Origin: JACVRW01 sp052038485
GTDB taxonomy: Bacteria > Actinomycetota > Thermoleophilia > Solirubrobacterales > Thermoleophilaceae
Assembly (NCBI GenBank): GCA_052038485.1
Contig: JBQGCL010000054.1
Coordinates: 1 to 29,419 of the forward strand
DNA: 29,419 nucleotides
Direction: 5' to 3'
Under the pieces are notes generated by a model that saw only the letters and a program-made list of their open reading frames with translations, did not search any database and had not been told where the DNA came from. Each line of letters begins with the position of its first letter. Position 1 is the stretch's first letter. The position numbers and the translations under genes are program-made. Shown here piece after piece: positions 7,156-15,023 of this stretch.

Positions 7156-8174
7156 CGGGCGAGGGTCCGCTTGAGCGTGAGCAGGGCGAGGTCGGCGGCC
7201 TCGAGCAGCTCGCGCGTGTCCATCCCCTCGGCGAGCTCCGTGTGGCCGCAGGACACTTGGAGCGGCATCCCGCTGGGGTCGAGGCAGGAGGCCGGCACGG
7301 CGCTCTGGATGCGCCCGCACAGCTCGGCGGCGCGGGCCGCGTCCGCCATCGGCAGCAGCACCGCGAACTCGTCTCCGCCCCAGCGGAAGCAGGCGTCGGT
7401 GGCGCGCACGGTCGCTTGGATCGTGCGAGCCACCTGGCGCAGGCAGGAGTCGCCGTGCATGTGGCCGTGGTCGTCGTTGATCTGCTTGAAGCCGTCGACG
7501 TCGGCGAGCAGCACGCTCAACGGCTGCCCGGTCACGCGCGCCAGCTCGACCTGCTCCTCGAGCGTCTCGTCGAAGGCGCGCCGGTTGTTCAGGCCGGTGA
7601 GCGGGTCGATCCGCGCCAGGCGCCGCGCCTGGTCCTCCTCGCGGCGCGAATCGATCTGCCGCTGGCGCAGCTCGCGCATCAGCAGATACGTCATCGCCGC
7701 GAGCCCGATCCACAGCAGGGCGCCGAGCACGAACGCGGCCGCGGGGGCCGCCCTCCAGCCGTCGTAGACGAGCGGCGCCACGGCGGCCGCGAGCAGGAAC
7801 GCGAAGAACGGGATGATCCGGCGGCGCGGATGTATGGCGGCGACCTGGAGCGCCGGCAGGATGTACAGCTGCCGGTAGGGGGCCGCGGTGCCGCCGGCGA
7901 GCCACTGGGCTAGAGCGATCTGCGCCACGCCGACGTAGCCGATGGTGAGCAGCAGCGAATAGGAGGCGCGCCCGCGACGCGCGAGCAGGATGCTCCCCAC
8001 GATCGCCACCAAGGCGCTCGCCCCGGCGAGCACCCAGCCGGAGTCGCCGATCGCATCGGTCGGCGGCGTGAGCGGCAGCGCGGTCAGCACGAGCACGGCG
8101 CCGACGATCCAGAAGATCGCCGCCATGCGCGTGGCAAGCCCCCGATCGACCCCCGCGTACGGATTGCCCTCCAT
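7152..8174 (-). CDS. Membrane-bound diguanylate cyclase (GGDEF)
   Basis: 340 aa: about six hydrophobic segments (roughly 19-36, 47-65, 72-92, 101-115, 119-137, 145-166), a charged helical linker (168-188) and a C-terminal GGDEF domain (189-335). The domain looks active: DPLTGLNNRRAF at 190-201, the metal and substrate region DVDGFKQINDDHGHMHGD, and an intact GGDEF at 266-270. An RATD at 257-260, five residues before GGDEF, matches the product-inhibition I-site RxxD. It should make cyclic di-GMP from two GTP in response to a signal sensed by the membrane part; the signal is unknown. The closing ADLALLTLK deviates from the usual ADxALYxAK. The ATG at 8174 is chosen because the membrane domain begins soon after; an in-frame ATG at 8246 would overlap the divergent gene. 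Confidence 0.92.
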   Translation of the reverse strand: MEGNPYAGVDRGLATRMAAIFWIVGAVLVLTALPLTPPTDAIGDSGWVLAGASALVAIVGSILLARRGRASYSLLLTIGYVGVAQIALAQWLAGGTAAPYRQLYILPALQVAAIHPRRRIIPFFAFLLAAAVAPLVYDGWRAAPAAAFVLGALLWIGLAAMTYLLMRELRQRQIDSRREEDQARRLARIDPLTGLNNRRAFDETLEEQVELARVTGQPLSVLLADVDGFKQINDDHGHMHGDSCLRQVARTIQATVRATDACFRWGGDEFAVLLPMADAARAAELCGRIQSAVPASCLDPSGMPLQVSCGHTELAEGMDTRELLEAADLALLTLKRTLAR

Positions 8175-8208
8175 CCTTGGGTATTTCGGCGTATCCGTGC
8201 GGAGCTTG

Positions 8209-8218
8209 ATCGTATGCT
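8209..8218. promoter_or_regulatory. Bidirectional -10 element (GGDEF gene / methyltransferase gene)
   Basis: ATCGTATGCT fits ANNNTANNNT. On the plus strand it gives TATGCT (8213-8218), 7 nt before the ATG at 8226. On the minus strand it gives TACGAT (8214 to 8209), which would leave a leader of about 28 nt before the GGDEF start. No clear -35 boxes. Confidence 0.45.
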
Positions 8219-8225
8219 CGTCTGG

Positions 8226-8855
8226 ATGGCCACGGACGTCGAGCATCCGCTGTTCGCGCGCTTCGCGGCGCTGATCGCGGCCTCAGAGGGACCGGTGGAG
8301 GTGGACCGGCGGCGCGAGACGGTCGCCGGGCTGAGCGGGCGGGTGATCGAGATCGGGTCGGGCAGCGGGCCCAACTTCAGCCACTACCCGGATGCGGTCA
8401 CCGAGCTGGTCGCGGTCGAGCCGGAGCCGCACCTGCGCGAGCGCGCCGAGCAGGCCGCGCGCGACTCCGGACGGCCGATCCGGGTGATCGACGCGGTGGC
8501 CGACCGGCTGCCGTTCGGCGACGGCTCGTTCGACGCCGCGGTTGCCGTGCTGGTGCTGTGCTCGGTGCCGTCGCAGGCGGCGGCGCTGGGCGAGCTGCAC
8601 CGGGTCGTGCGCCCGGGCGGCGAGCTGCGCTTCTACGAGCACGTGATCGGCACGTCGCGGCGCCTGTCGACGCTCCAGCGGACGCTCGCCCCCGGCCTCG
8701 CCAAGGTCTTCGGCGGCTGCCGCGCCGACCGCGACACCAGCCGGGCGATCGAGGAGGCCGGCTTCCGGATCGAGCGCAACCGCCGCTTCCTGATCCGAGA
8801 CCTCGTCGAGGTGCCGGCGGCACCGCGGATCCTGGGCGCGGCCCGACGACTCTAG
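8226..8855 (+). CDS. Class I SAM-dependent methyltransferase
   Basis: 209 aa with the Methyltransf_11 pattern: motif I VIEIGSGSGPN (about 40-50), acidic motif II end (VAVEPEPHLRERA), DAVADRLPFGDGSFDAAVAVLVLC (motifs III-IV), and the post-motif VVRPGGELRFYEHV. The substrate is not predictable; such stand-alone enzymes include quinone, lipid and small-molecule methyltransferases. Start: ATG at 8226 follows a -10-like TATGCT by 7 nt (leaderless); the in-frame ATG at 8214 with GGAG at 8201-8204 would add four residues. It ends in a CTAG shared with the patatin gene. Confidence 0.85.
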   Translation: MATDVEHPLFARFAALIAASEGPVEVDRRRETVAGLSGRVIEIGSGSGPNFSHYPDAVTELVAVEPEPHLRERAEQAARDSGRPIRVIDAVADRLPFGDGSFDAAVAVLVLCSVPSQAAALGELHRVVRPGGELRFYEHVIGTSRRLSTLQRTLAPGLAKVFGGCRADRDTSRAIEEAGFRIERNRRFLIRDLVEVPAAPRILGAARRL

Positions 8856-10123
8856 GCGTCTTCCGACTGGCGCAGCAGACCGCTGGTGGTCTGCTCGAGG
8901 ATGCGGCGCCAGCCGGCCGCGCGCTCCTCGGGCTCCTCGGCGAACTTGCGGACCACCTTGCGGACGCGGTTGGCCGAGATCTCGATGCCGTGCTTGGCGC
9001 AGATCGCCTTCAGGCTGTCGTACTCGGAGGCGAGCTTCAGCGTCACCGACTCGAAGCCGTGCCTCGCGATCTCGACGCGCCGGGTGAAGTTGAGGATGTT
9101 CGTCTCGAACATCAGCTCGTCGTTCGGGTCGGGCTCGATCAGGATGATGTCGACGCCCGGGTAGCGCTCCTTCCAGTGGCTGACCGCCTCGTGGAGGCGC
9201 TGGTGGGCGAGCAGCTTGAACGCCTGGTAGCCGATCTGCGGGAAGCCCATGTCTCGCACCCGCCTCACGCGGCTGCCCCACATCGTCGGGATCACCTTCT
9301 GGAAGTCGTTGACGTACGGCACGAGCGGGTTGACCACGATCACGAAGGTGGCCCCGGCCTCGACCGCCACGTCGACGTTGGTCGTGGAGCGCAGCCCGCC
9401 GTCGACCAGGTGGCGCCCCTTGATCTCGACCGGCTTGTAGACCATCGGCAGCGCCGTCGAGGCGGCCACCGAGCGCGCGATCGGCACGTCGTCCCAGTCG
9501 GGCCCGCCCAGCACGATCCGCTCGCACGTGTCGAGGTCGGTCGCGGTCAGGTAGAGCTCGTTCTCGAGCAGCCGGAAGTCGTTGACGCGGTCGGGGTCCG
9601 ACAGCACGTTCTCGAGGTACTCCTGGATCCCGCGCCCGTCGTACAGGCCCGACGGCAGCGCCTCGGCCAGCGCGACGGCCACGTCGATCAGCGAGGACGA
9701 CCGCAGGTTGCCGATGAAGTTCCGGCCCAGGCCGAGCAGGCGCAGCGGCAGCAGCGCCGCGCTCTGGGCGAACTCGAGCGCGTTGGGCCGCATCAGCGTG
9801 TCCCGGTCGACATCCTGGAACGGCGTCGGCACCTGCTGGTTGACCACCCGCATCATCTCCTCGGGGGTCACGCCGTTGGCGGTCAGCGCAGCCAGGAACG
9901 AGCCGGCGCTGGTGCCGACGTAGACATCGAACTCGTTGACCGTCCGGTTGACCGCGAGCAGGTCGAGCGCACGCAGCGCGCCGATCTCATACACGCCTCC
10001 GGTGAACCCGCCGCCGCCCAGCACGAGCGCGGTACGCGAGCGCCGCGGCCGGCGCCTGCGCGGCTTCGACTGGCCCTTTGTGGTCTTGCGGTCCGGCTTC
10101 TGGAGCTTGACGACCTCGCCCAC
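8852..10123 (-). CDS. Patatin-like phospholipase/acyl hydrolase
   Basis: 423 aa. After a very basic N-terminus (PRRRRPRRSR at 21-30) comes the patatin domain: oxyanion-hole loop GGGGFTGGVYEIG at 36-48, nucleophile elbow G-T-S-A-G-S at 70-75 (Ser72), and the dyad aspartate in DGG at 241-243. These define a Ser-Asp lipid acyl hydrolase. Residues from about 300 onward are a helical C-terminal extension with a final charged segment (EEPEERAAGWRRILEQ). No signal peptide or membrane helix is evident, so it is cytoplasmic or membrane-associated through the basic N-terminus. The GTG start lacks a ribosome binding site and lies 10 nt after a -10-like TACACT. The substrate lipid is unknown. Confidence 0.9.
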   Translation of the reverse strand: MGEVVKLQKPDRKTTKGQSKPRRRRPRRSRTALVLGGGGFTGGVYEIGALRALDLLAVNRTVNEFDVYVGTSAGSFLAALTANGVTPEEMMRVVNQQVPTPFQDVDRDTLMRPNALEFAQSAALLPLRLLGLGRNFIGNLRSSSLIDVAVALAEALPSGLYDGRGIQEYLENVLSDPDRVNDFRLLENELYLTATDLDTCERIVLGGPDWDDVPIARSVAASTALPMVYKPVEIKGRHLVDGGLRSTTNVDVAVEAGATFVIVVNPLVPYVNDFQKVIPTMWGSRVRRVRDMGFPQIGYQAFKLLAHQRLHEAVSHWKERYPGVDIILIEPDPNDELMFETNILNFTRRVEIARHGFESVTLKLASEYDSLKAICAKHGIEISANRVRKVVRKFAEEPEERAAGWRRILEQTTSGLLRQSEDA

Positions 10124-10133
10124 GAGAACGACC

Positions 10134-10143
10134 AGTGTACGGT
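10134..10143. promoter_or_regulatory. Bidirectional -10 element (patatin gene / dacB)
   Basis: AGTGTACGGT fits ANNNTANNNT: TACGGT on the plus strand (10138-10143) is 9 nt before the dacB ATG; TACACT on the minus strand (10139 to 10134) is 10 nt before the patatin GTG. Both genes would be close to leaderless. Confidence 0.5.
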
Positions 10144-10152
10144 GTGACCTCG

Positions 10153-11385
10153 ATGCGGCGCGCGGTTCTCACCCTGCTCGCGGTCGTCCTGCTGCTGCCT
10201 GCGCAGGCGGCGCAGGCCGACCTGAAGAGCTCGCTGACCCGCTACATGCGGCTCGCCGGGGGCTCCTCCGGCGCCTACGTGTACGACATCAGCTCCGGCA
10301 AGCCGGTGTTCGCCTGGAGTGCCAGGACCTCCCGCATCCTGGCCTCGAACACGAAGCTGTTCACCTCGGCGGCCGCGCTCGCGCGCTTCGGCACCGACGG
10401 CACGCTCGGCACCGAGGTGCTCGGCGACGGCGAGCTCGATGAGAACGGCATCTGGCGCGGGAACCTCTACCTGCGGGGCGGCGGCGACCCGACCTTCGGC
10501 TCGAGCACCTACACGCGCAAGTACTACGGCGGCGGCGCCACCGTCCAGCAGCTCGCCAAGCTGATCGACCAGGCGGGCGTGGAGCGCATCACCGGCCGCG
10601 TCTACGGCGACGAGTCGCGCTTCGACGGGCTGCGCGGCGGGCCGGACTCCGGCTACGGCGTGTCGATCTGGGTCGGCCCGCTGAGCGCGCTGTCATACAA
10701 CCGCGGCTTCGCCAGCGAGTCGGGCAGCGGCTTCCAGCTCAACCCGCCGGCCTTCGCGGCGGCCCGGCTGGACGACGCGCTCGAGGCGCGCGGGATCGCG
10801 ATCAGGCGCAAGCCGAACGCGCGCAAGGCGCCGCGCGGCCTGGACGTGCTCGCCAGCGTCGACTCTCCGCCGATGGAGCGCATCATCAGGCTGATGAACG
10901 AGCCGTCGGACAACTTCTTCGCCGAGATGCTGGCCAAGGACGTGGCCATGCAGGTGAACGGGCGCGGCACGACCTCGGCGGGCGCGGCCCTGGTAGCCGG
11001 CTTCGCGCGCCGGCTCGGGTCGGGCGCCCAGCTCGTTGACGGCTCGGGGCTGTCGCGCGGCAACAAGGCCTCCCCCTACCGAGTGGTCCGGCTGCTGCGG
11101 GCGATGTACAACCGCGACCAGGTCCAGTCGGACGCCTACGTCGAATCGCTCGCGATCGCGGGCAGCGAGGGAACGCTCAAGGACCGCATGCGGCGCGGAC
11201 CGGCGCACCGGCGGTGTACGGCGAAGACCGGCACGCTGTCGGACGTCAGCGCGCTGTCGGGCTACTGCGAGGTCAGCTCCGGCAACACGTACGCCTTCTC
11301 GATCCTGATGAACCGGATCTCGACGAGCTGGGCGCGGCGTCTTCAGGACCACATGCTCCAGAAGATCGCCGCGGTGAACCGCTAG
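10153..11385 (+). CDS. dacB: D-alanyl-D-alanine carboxypeptidase/endopeptidase (PBP4 type)
   Basis: 410 aa, peptidase S13 family. A Sec signal peptide (MRRAVLTLLAVVLLLPAQA, residues 1-19) directs it across the membrane. All three penicillin-binding motifs are in place: S65-N-T-K68 (nucleophile Ser65), S252-D-N254 and K358-T-G360. The long insert between SxxK and SxN (about 180 residues) is typical of PBP4-like enzymes, which trim the terminal D-Ala of peptidoglycan stem peptides or cut cross-links. The ATG at 10153 gives a proper signal peptide; a GTG at 10135 in frame would add six residues before it. It ends in a CTAG shared with ligA. Confidence 0.92.
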   Translation: MRRAVLTLLAVVLLLPAQAAQADLKSSLTRYMRLAGGSSGAYVYDISSGKPVFAWSARTSRILASNTKLFTSAAALARFGTDGTLGTEVLGDGELDENGIWRGNLYLRGGGDPTFGSSTYTRKYYGGGATVQQLAKLIDQAGVERITGRVYGDESRFDGLRGGPDSGYGVSIWVGPLSALSYNRGFASESGSGFQLNPPAFAAARLDDALEARGIAIRRKPNARKAPRGLDVLASVDSPPMERIIRLMNEPSDNFFAEMLAKDVAMQVNGRGTTSAGAALVAGFARRLGSGAQLVDGSGLSRGNKASPYRVVRLLRAMYNRDQVQSDAYVESLAIAGSEGTLKDRMRRGPAHRRCTAKTGTLSDVSALSGYCEVSSGNTYAFSILMNRISTSWARRLQDHMLQKIAAVNR

Positions 11386-13397
11386 CCGCTCAGCAGCGCC
11401 AGCAGGCCCTCCTCGTCGAGCACCTCGGTGCCCAGCTCCTGGGCCTTGGTCAGCTTGGAGCCCGGGTCGTCGCCGGCCACCAGGTAGTCGGTCTTCTTCG
11501 ACACCGAGCCGGTCACCTTGCCGCCGGCGGCCTCGATGCGGGCGGTGGCGTCGGGGCGGGTCAGGTTCGGGAGCGTGCCGGTCAGCACCAGCGTCCTGCC
11601 CACCAGCGGCCCCTCGGCCGGCGGCGCGGCGCCCTCCTCCTCCATGCGGAGGCCGTAGCCACGCAGGCGCTCGATCAGGTCGCGCGTGCGCTCCTCGGCT
11701 AGCTCCGCGTGCACGGTCGCGGCCATGATCGGGCCCACGCCCTCGACCTGGGTCAGGTCCTCCTCGCCGGCCGCGATCAGCGCGTCGATCGAGCGCAGGT
11801 GGCGGGCCAGGTTGCGCGCGTTCACGTAGCCGACCCCCGGGATGCCGAGCGCGTACAGGACGAGGTGGAAGGGCTGCTGCTTGGACTGCTGGATCGCGTC
11901 CACGAGATTGCGCGCCGAGATCTCGGCGAAGCCGTCCAGCCCCGCCAGTCGCTCGACGGTCAGCTCGTAGAGGTCGGCCATGTCCGCGATCACGCCCTCC
12001 GACAGGAAGCGGCGCACGTTCTCCTCGCCGAGTCCGTCGATGTCCATCGCGCCGACGAAGTGCTTGACCGCCTGGAAGACCTGGCCCGGGCAGCCGCTGC
12101 GGTTGGGGCAGATCGTGAAGACGCCGCCGTCGGGCTTGACCGTGGGCGTCCCGCACGCGGGGCACTTCGACGGGGGGTCCATCGGCGCGCTGCGGCCCTT
12201 GCGCTTCTGCGCCTTGGCCGTCGGCGACACGACCTGCGGGATCACGTCGCCGGCCCGCATGACGATCACCTCGTCGCCCTCGCGCACGTCCTTGCGGCGC
12301 AGGTCCTCCTCGTTGTGCAGGGTGGCGAGCTTGACCGTCACCCCTGAGACCTGGACCGGCTCCAGCATCGCGAACGGGACCATGTGCCCGGTGCGGCCAA
12401 CGTTCCAGGCCACGCCGTTGAGCATCGTCGTCGCGGTCGTGGGCGGGAACTTCCAGGCGATCGCCCCGCGCGGCTCGCGACCCACCACGCCGAGCTGGCG
12501 CTGGAGCTCGAGGTCGTCGACCTTGACCACCACGCCGTCGATCTCGAAGTCGAGCCGGTCGCGCCGATCCTGCCAGGCACGGCAGGCGGCCACGACCTGC
12601 TCGACCGTGTCGTGGATCTCCACGTCGCGGTTGACCCTGAGGCCGTGGTCGCGCAGCCACTCGAGCGACTCCCAGTGCGTCTCGAAGGAGATGCCCTCGA
12701 GCGCCCCGACGCTGTAGCACCAGATCGACAGCGGCCGCGACGCGGCCAGCTGGGGGTCGAGCTGGCGGATCGAGCCGGCCGCCGTGTTGCGCGGGTTGGC
12801 GTAGGTCGGCTCGCCCGCCTCGGCGCGCTGCTCGTTCAGGCGGGCGAACGCGGCCAGCGGCAGGTAGATCTCGCCGCGCACCTCGAGCAGCGGCGGGGCA
12901 TCGTCGATGCGCAGCGGGATCGCGCCGATCGTGCGCAGGTTCTGCGTCACCTCTTCGCCGATCTCGCCGTTGCCGCGGGTCGCGCCGCGCACCAGCACGC
13001 CGTCCTCGTAGACGAGCGAGATCGCCAGCCCGTCGACCTTGGGCTCGGTCACGAAGCGCACGTCGCCCATCTCCACGCCCTGGCGCGCGAGATAGCGCTC
13101 CGAGCGCAGCACCCAGGCCGCCATCTCCTCCTCGTTGCGGGCGTTGGCGAGCGACAGCATCGGCTGGAGGTGGCGCACCTGCTCGAACTTGTCGAGCGGC
13201 TCGGCGCCCACGCGCTGGGTGGGCGAGTCGGGCGTGCGCAGCTCCGGGTGCTCGGCCTCGATGTCGCGCAGCTCGTTCAGCAGCGCGTCGTAGTCGGAGT
13301 CCGAGACCTCCGGGTCGTCGAGGACGTAGTAGCGGTGGTTGTGGTGGTCGAGCGTCCGCCGCAGCTCGGCCGCCCTGTCCTCGGCGGTCGTACTCAC
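11382..13397 (-). CDS. ligA: NAD-dependent DNA ligase
   Basis: 671 aa, the usual LigA length and domain order. Domain Ia carries HHNHRYYVLDDPEVSDSDYD (NMN-binding, about 18-37); the adenylation domain has the nucleophile K120 in EPKVDG; the OB fold follows (about 317-400); a four-Cys zinc finger (C412, C415, C430, C436); helix-hairpin-helix repeats (about 445-575); and a C-terminal BRCT domain (about 590-671: GPLVGRTLVLTGTL ... GGKVTGSVSKKTDYLVAG). It seals nicks in DNA using NAD+, essential in replication. The GTG start overlaps the surE stop as GTGA, so translation is coupled to surE. The stop is a CTAG shared with dacB. Confidence 0.97.
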   Translation of the reverse strand: MSTTAEDRAAELRRTLDHHNHRYYVLDDPEVSDSDYDALLNELRDIEAEHPELRTPDSPTQRVGAEPLDKFEQVRHLQPMLSLANARNEEEMAAWVLRSERYLARQGVEMGDVRFVTEPKVDGLAISLVYEDGVLVRGATRGNGEIGEEVTQNLRTIGAIPLRIDDAPPLLEVRGEIYLPLAAFARLNEQRAEAGEPTYANPRNTAAGSIRQLDPQLAASRPLSIWCYSVGALEGISFETHWESLEWLRDHGLRVNRDVEIHDTVEQVVAACRAWQDRRDRLDFEIDGVVVKVDDLELQRQLGVVGREPRGAIAWKFPPTTATTMLNGVAWNVGRTGHMVPFAMLEPVQVSGVTVKLATLHNEEDLRRKDVREGDEVIVMRAGDVIPQVVSPTAKAQKRKGRSAPMDPPSKCPACGTPTVKPDGGVFTICPNRSGCPGQVFQAVKHFVGAMDIDGLGEENVRRFLSEGVIADMADLYELTVERLAGLDGFAEISARNLVDAIQQSKQQPFHLVLYALGIPGVGYVNARNLARHLRSIDALIAAGEEDLTQVEGVGPIMAATVHAELAEERTRDLIERLRGYGLRMEEEGAAPPAEGPLVGRTLVLTGTLPNLTRPDATARIEAAGGKVTGSVSKKTDYLVAGDDPGSKLTKAQELGTEVLDEEGLLALLSG

Positions 13398-14212
13398 ACT
13401 TCCCGCGCCGCCGGCTTGAGCAGGGCGTCCAGGTCGAAGCCGGTCAGCTGCTCGACGCCGGCCAGGTCGTTGAGGTCGAAGTGCAGCGGGGTGACCGAGA
13501 TGCACCCCTCCGAGATCGCCGCGAAGTCCGTCCCGTCCTCCTGCTCGTGGCTCGGCATGTTCCCGTACATGCGGAACCGGCGCCGCCCGTCGCGCTCCTC
13601 GGTCAGCTCGAGACGGTCGTTGTAGACGCGCTTGCCGAGCCTGCACGCGCGCGCGCCCTGCACGGGGCCGAAGGGCACGTTGACGTTGAGCAGCGTCCCC
13701 TCCGGGACCGGCACGCCGGCCAGCTCCTCGACCATGCGCGCGGTGAACGCCGCCGCCTGCTCGAAGTGATCGGCCTGCCAGGCGCGGCCGGCGCGGAAGT
13801 CGAGCGCGCCGTGGTCGGCCTGCTGCGAGACGGCGATCGCCGGCAGCCCCAGCACGACGCCCTCGAGCGCGGCGGCGACGGTCCCCGAGTAGGTGATGTC
13901 GTCGCCCAGGTTCGCCCCGTGGTTGATTCCGGAGACGATCACCTCGGGCTCGAAGTCGAGCAGCCCGAGGGCGGCCAGACGCACGCAGTCGACCGGCGTG
14001 CCGTCGGTCTGGAAGCCGGAGCTGCCGTCCCCGAACTCCACCTCCTCGACCCAGAGCGGCTGCTGGAAGGTGATGCTGCGGGCGGTGGCGGAGCGGTTCG
14101 AGTCGGGCGCGACGACGGCCAGGTCGACGTTCGGCACGTCGAGCAGGGCGCGCCGGAGCGTGTTCAGGCCGGTGGCGCCGATCCCGTCGTCGTTGGTCAG
14201 CAGGACCCTCAT
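13394..14212 (-). CDS. surE: 5'/3'-nucleotidase SurE
   Basis: 272 aa with the hallmark N-terminus LLTNDDGIGATGL (metal ligands Asp8, Asp9), the AVVAPDSNRSATARS segment (conserved Ser ligand), VDCVRLA and SGINHGANLGDDITYSGTVAAALEG (Asn ligand). SurE dephosphorylates nucleoside 5'- and 3'-monophosphates and is linked to stress survival. The ATG at 14212 is preceded by an AGGGGG-like purine run 9 nt away, which is at the base of the third leader hairpin. It is translationally coupled to ligA (GTGA). Three tandem hairpins occupy the 99 bp between truA and surE. Confidence 0.95.
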   Translation of the reverse strand: MRVLLTNDDGIGATGLNTLRRALLDVPNVDLAVVAPDSNRSATARSITFQQPLWVEEVEFGDGSSGFQTDGTPVDCVRLAALGLLDFEPEVIVSGINHGANLGDDITYSGTVAAALEGVVLGLPAIAVSQQADHGALDFRAGRAWQADHFEQAAAFTARMVEELAGVPVPEGTLLNVNVPFGPVQGARACRLGKRVYNDRLELTEERDGRRRFRMYGNMPSHEQEDGTDFAAISEGCISVTPLHFDLNDLAGVEQLTGFDLDALLKPAAREV

Positions 14213-14223
14213 TCTGGAGACCC

Positions 14224-14246
14224 CCTGCGGGCATCCTGCCCGCAGG
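14224..14246. other. Triloop hairpin nearest surE (10-bp stem)
   Basis: CCTGCGGGCA pairs perfectly with TGCCCGCAGG around a 3-nt loop. On the minus (surE) strand the loop is GGA. The distal arm ends 11 nt before the surE ATG and overlaps its purine-rich ribosome binding region, so it could mask it. Confidence 0.6.
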
Positions 14247-14258
14247 TTTGATGGAAAG

Positions 14259-14275
14259 GGCGCCTTCCAGGCGCC
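14259..14275. other. Triloop hairpin, middle (7-bp stem)
   Basis: GGCGCCT pairs perfectly with AGGCGCC around TCC (GGA on the minus strand). It is the middle of three hairpins spaced 12 and 6 nt apart. Confidence 0.55.
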
Positions 14276-14281
14276 GTGAAC

Positions 14282-14302
14282 GGAGCCGGTTTCACCGGCT
14301 CC
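14282..14302. other. Triloop hairpin nearest truA (9-bp stem)
   Basis: GGAGCCGGT pairs perfectly with ACCGGCTCC around TTC (GAA on the minus strand). It begins 9 nt after the truA stop. With no T-run it is not a standard intrinsic terminator, but may end or attenuate truA transcription or protect the processed mRNA. Confidence 0.55.
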
Positions 14303-14311
14303 TCAGGTTAC

Positions 14312-15019
14312 TTAGTAGGCGACCGACTCCAGGTAAAGCCCGTGCGGAGGCGCCGTCGCCCCCGCGTCGCTGCGCGGGCGGCCCTCGAGCAGTCGCGCGA
14401 ACGACGCGGGATCGGCGTCCGCGAGCATCGTCCCGACCAGCACGCGCACCATGTTGCGCATGAAGGCGTCGGCCTCGATCACGAACGCGAGCACGTGCTC
14501 GGACTCGTCGAACCACTCGGCGCGCAGCACGTCGCGCTCGAAGCGCACGTGGTCGGTGACGGTCGGCGTGAAGGCCGTGAAGTCGTGCGTGCCGGGCAGG
14601 GCCGCCGCGCACGCGTCCAGCGCCTCGCGGTCGAGCGAGCGCGGCCACCAGAGCGCGCGCCCCTCCTCGAACGGGCTCGGGACCGAGCGGCGCAGCACGC
14701 GGTAGCGGTAGGTGCGGCTGCGGGCGTCGCGGCGCGCGTCGAAGCCGTCCGCGGCCGCCTCGCTCTCGAGCACGCGCAGGTCGCGCGGCAGGACCCCGTT
14801 CAGGGACCGCCGGAGCGCCGGCTCGCCGTCATGGCTGGCGACCTGACCGAGCGCGTGCACGCCGCGGTCGGTCCGCCCCGCCACCGTCAGCGCGGCGTCG
14901 CGCCGCAGCACGGTCGCGAGCGCCTCCTCGAGCACGCCCTGGACCGTGCGCCGGCCCGGCTGGCGCGCCCAGCCGGCGAACTCCGAGCCGTCGTACTCGA
15001 GCAGCAGCCTGGCGGTCAG
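14312..15019 (-). CDS. truA: tRNA pseudouridine(38-40) synthase TruA
   Basis: About 235 aa with the N-terminal TARLLLEYDGSEFAGWARQ, the catalytic GRTDRGVHALGQV (Asp51) and the later SRTYRYRV and ADAFMRNMVRVLVGTML segments of TruA. It converts U38-40 in tRNA anticodon stems to pseudouridine. The start is unusual: homology places it at LTARLLLEYDG, where the codon is CTG (15019), just past the TAG of the upstream methyltransferase (15026-15024) and behind a GGGTAGGA sequence. No ATG, GTG or TTG exists in frame until an ATG at 15082, which would overlap the methyltransferase by 59 bp and add 21 low-complexity residues. A CTG start with translational coupling is my preferred reading. Confidence 0.93.
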   Translation of the reverse strand: MTARLLLEYDGSEFAGWARQPGRRTVQGVLEEALATVLRRDAALTVAGRTDRGVHALGQVASHDGEPALRRSLNGVLPRDLRVLESEAAADGFDARRDARSRTYRYRVLRRSVPSPFEEGRALWWPRSLDREALDACAAALPGTHDFTAFTPTVTDHVRFERDVLRAEWFDESEHVLAFVIEADAFMRNMVRVLVGTMLADADPASFARLLEGRPRSDAGATAPPHGLYLESVAY

Positions 15020-15023
15020 CGTC

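Noticed and set aside
12384..13625. Long plus-strand open frame opposite ligA and surE
   Set aside because: Composition is that of a codon shadow; ligA and surE carry complete family motifs on the other strand.
14224..14275. CsrA-binding sites in the GGA loops
   Set aside because: Loop sequence fits loosely, but CsrA is not typical of actinobacteria and no csrA is in the window; mentioned only as a comparison.
14213..14311. Intrinsic terminators in the truA-surE gap
   Set aside because: None of the three hairpins is followed by a T-run on either strand, so they are reported as hairpins of unknown role.
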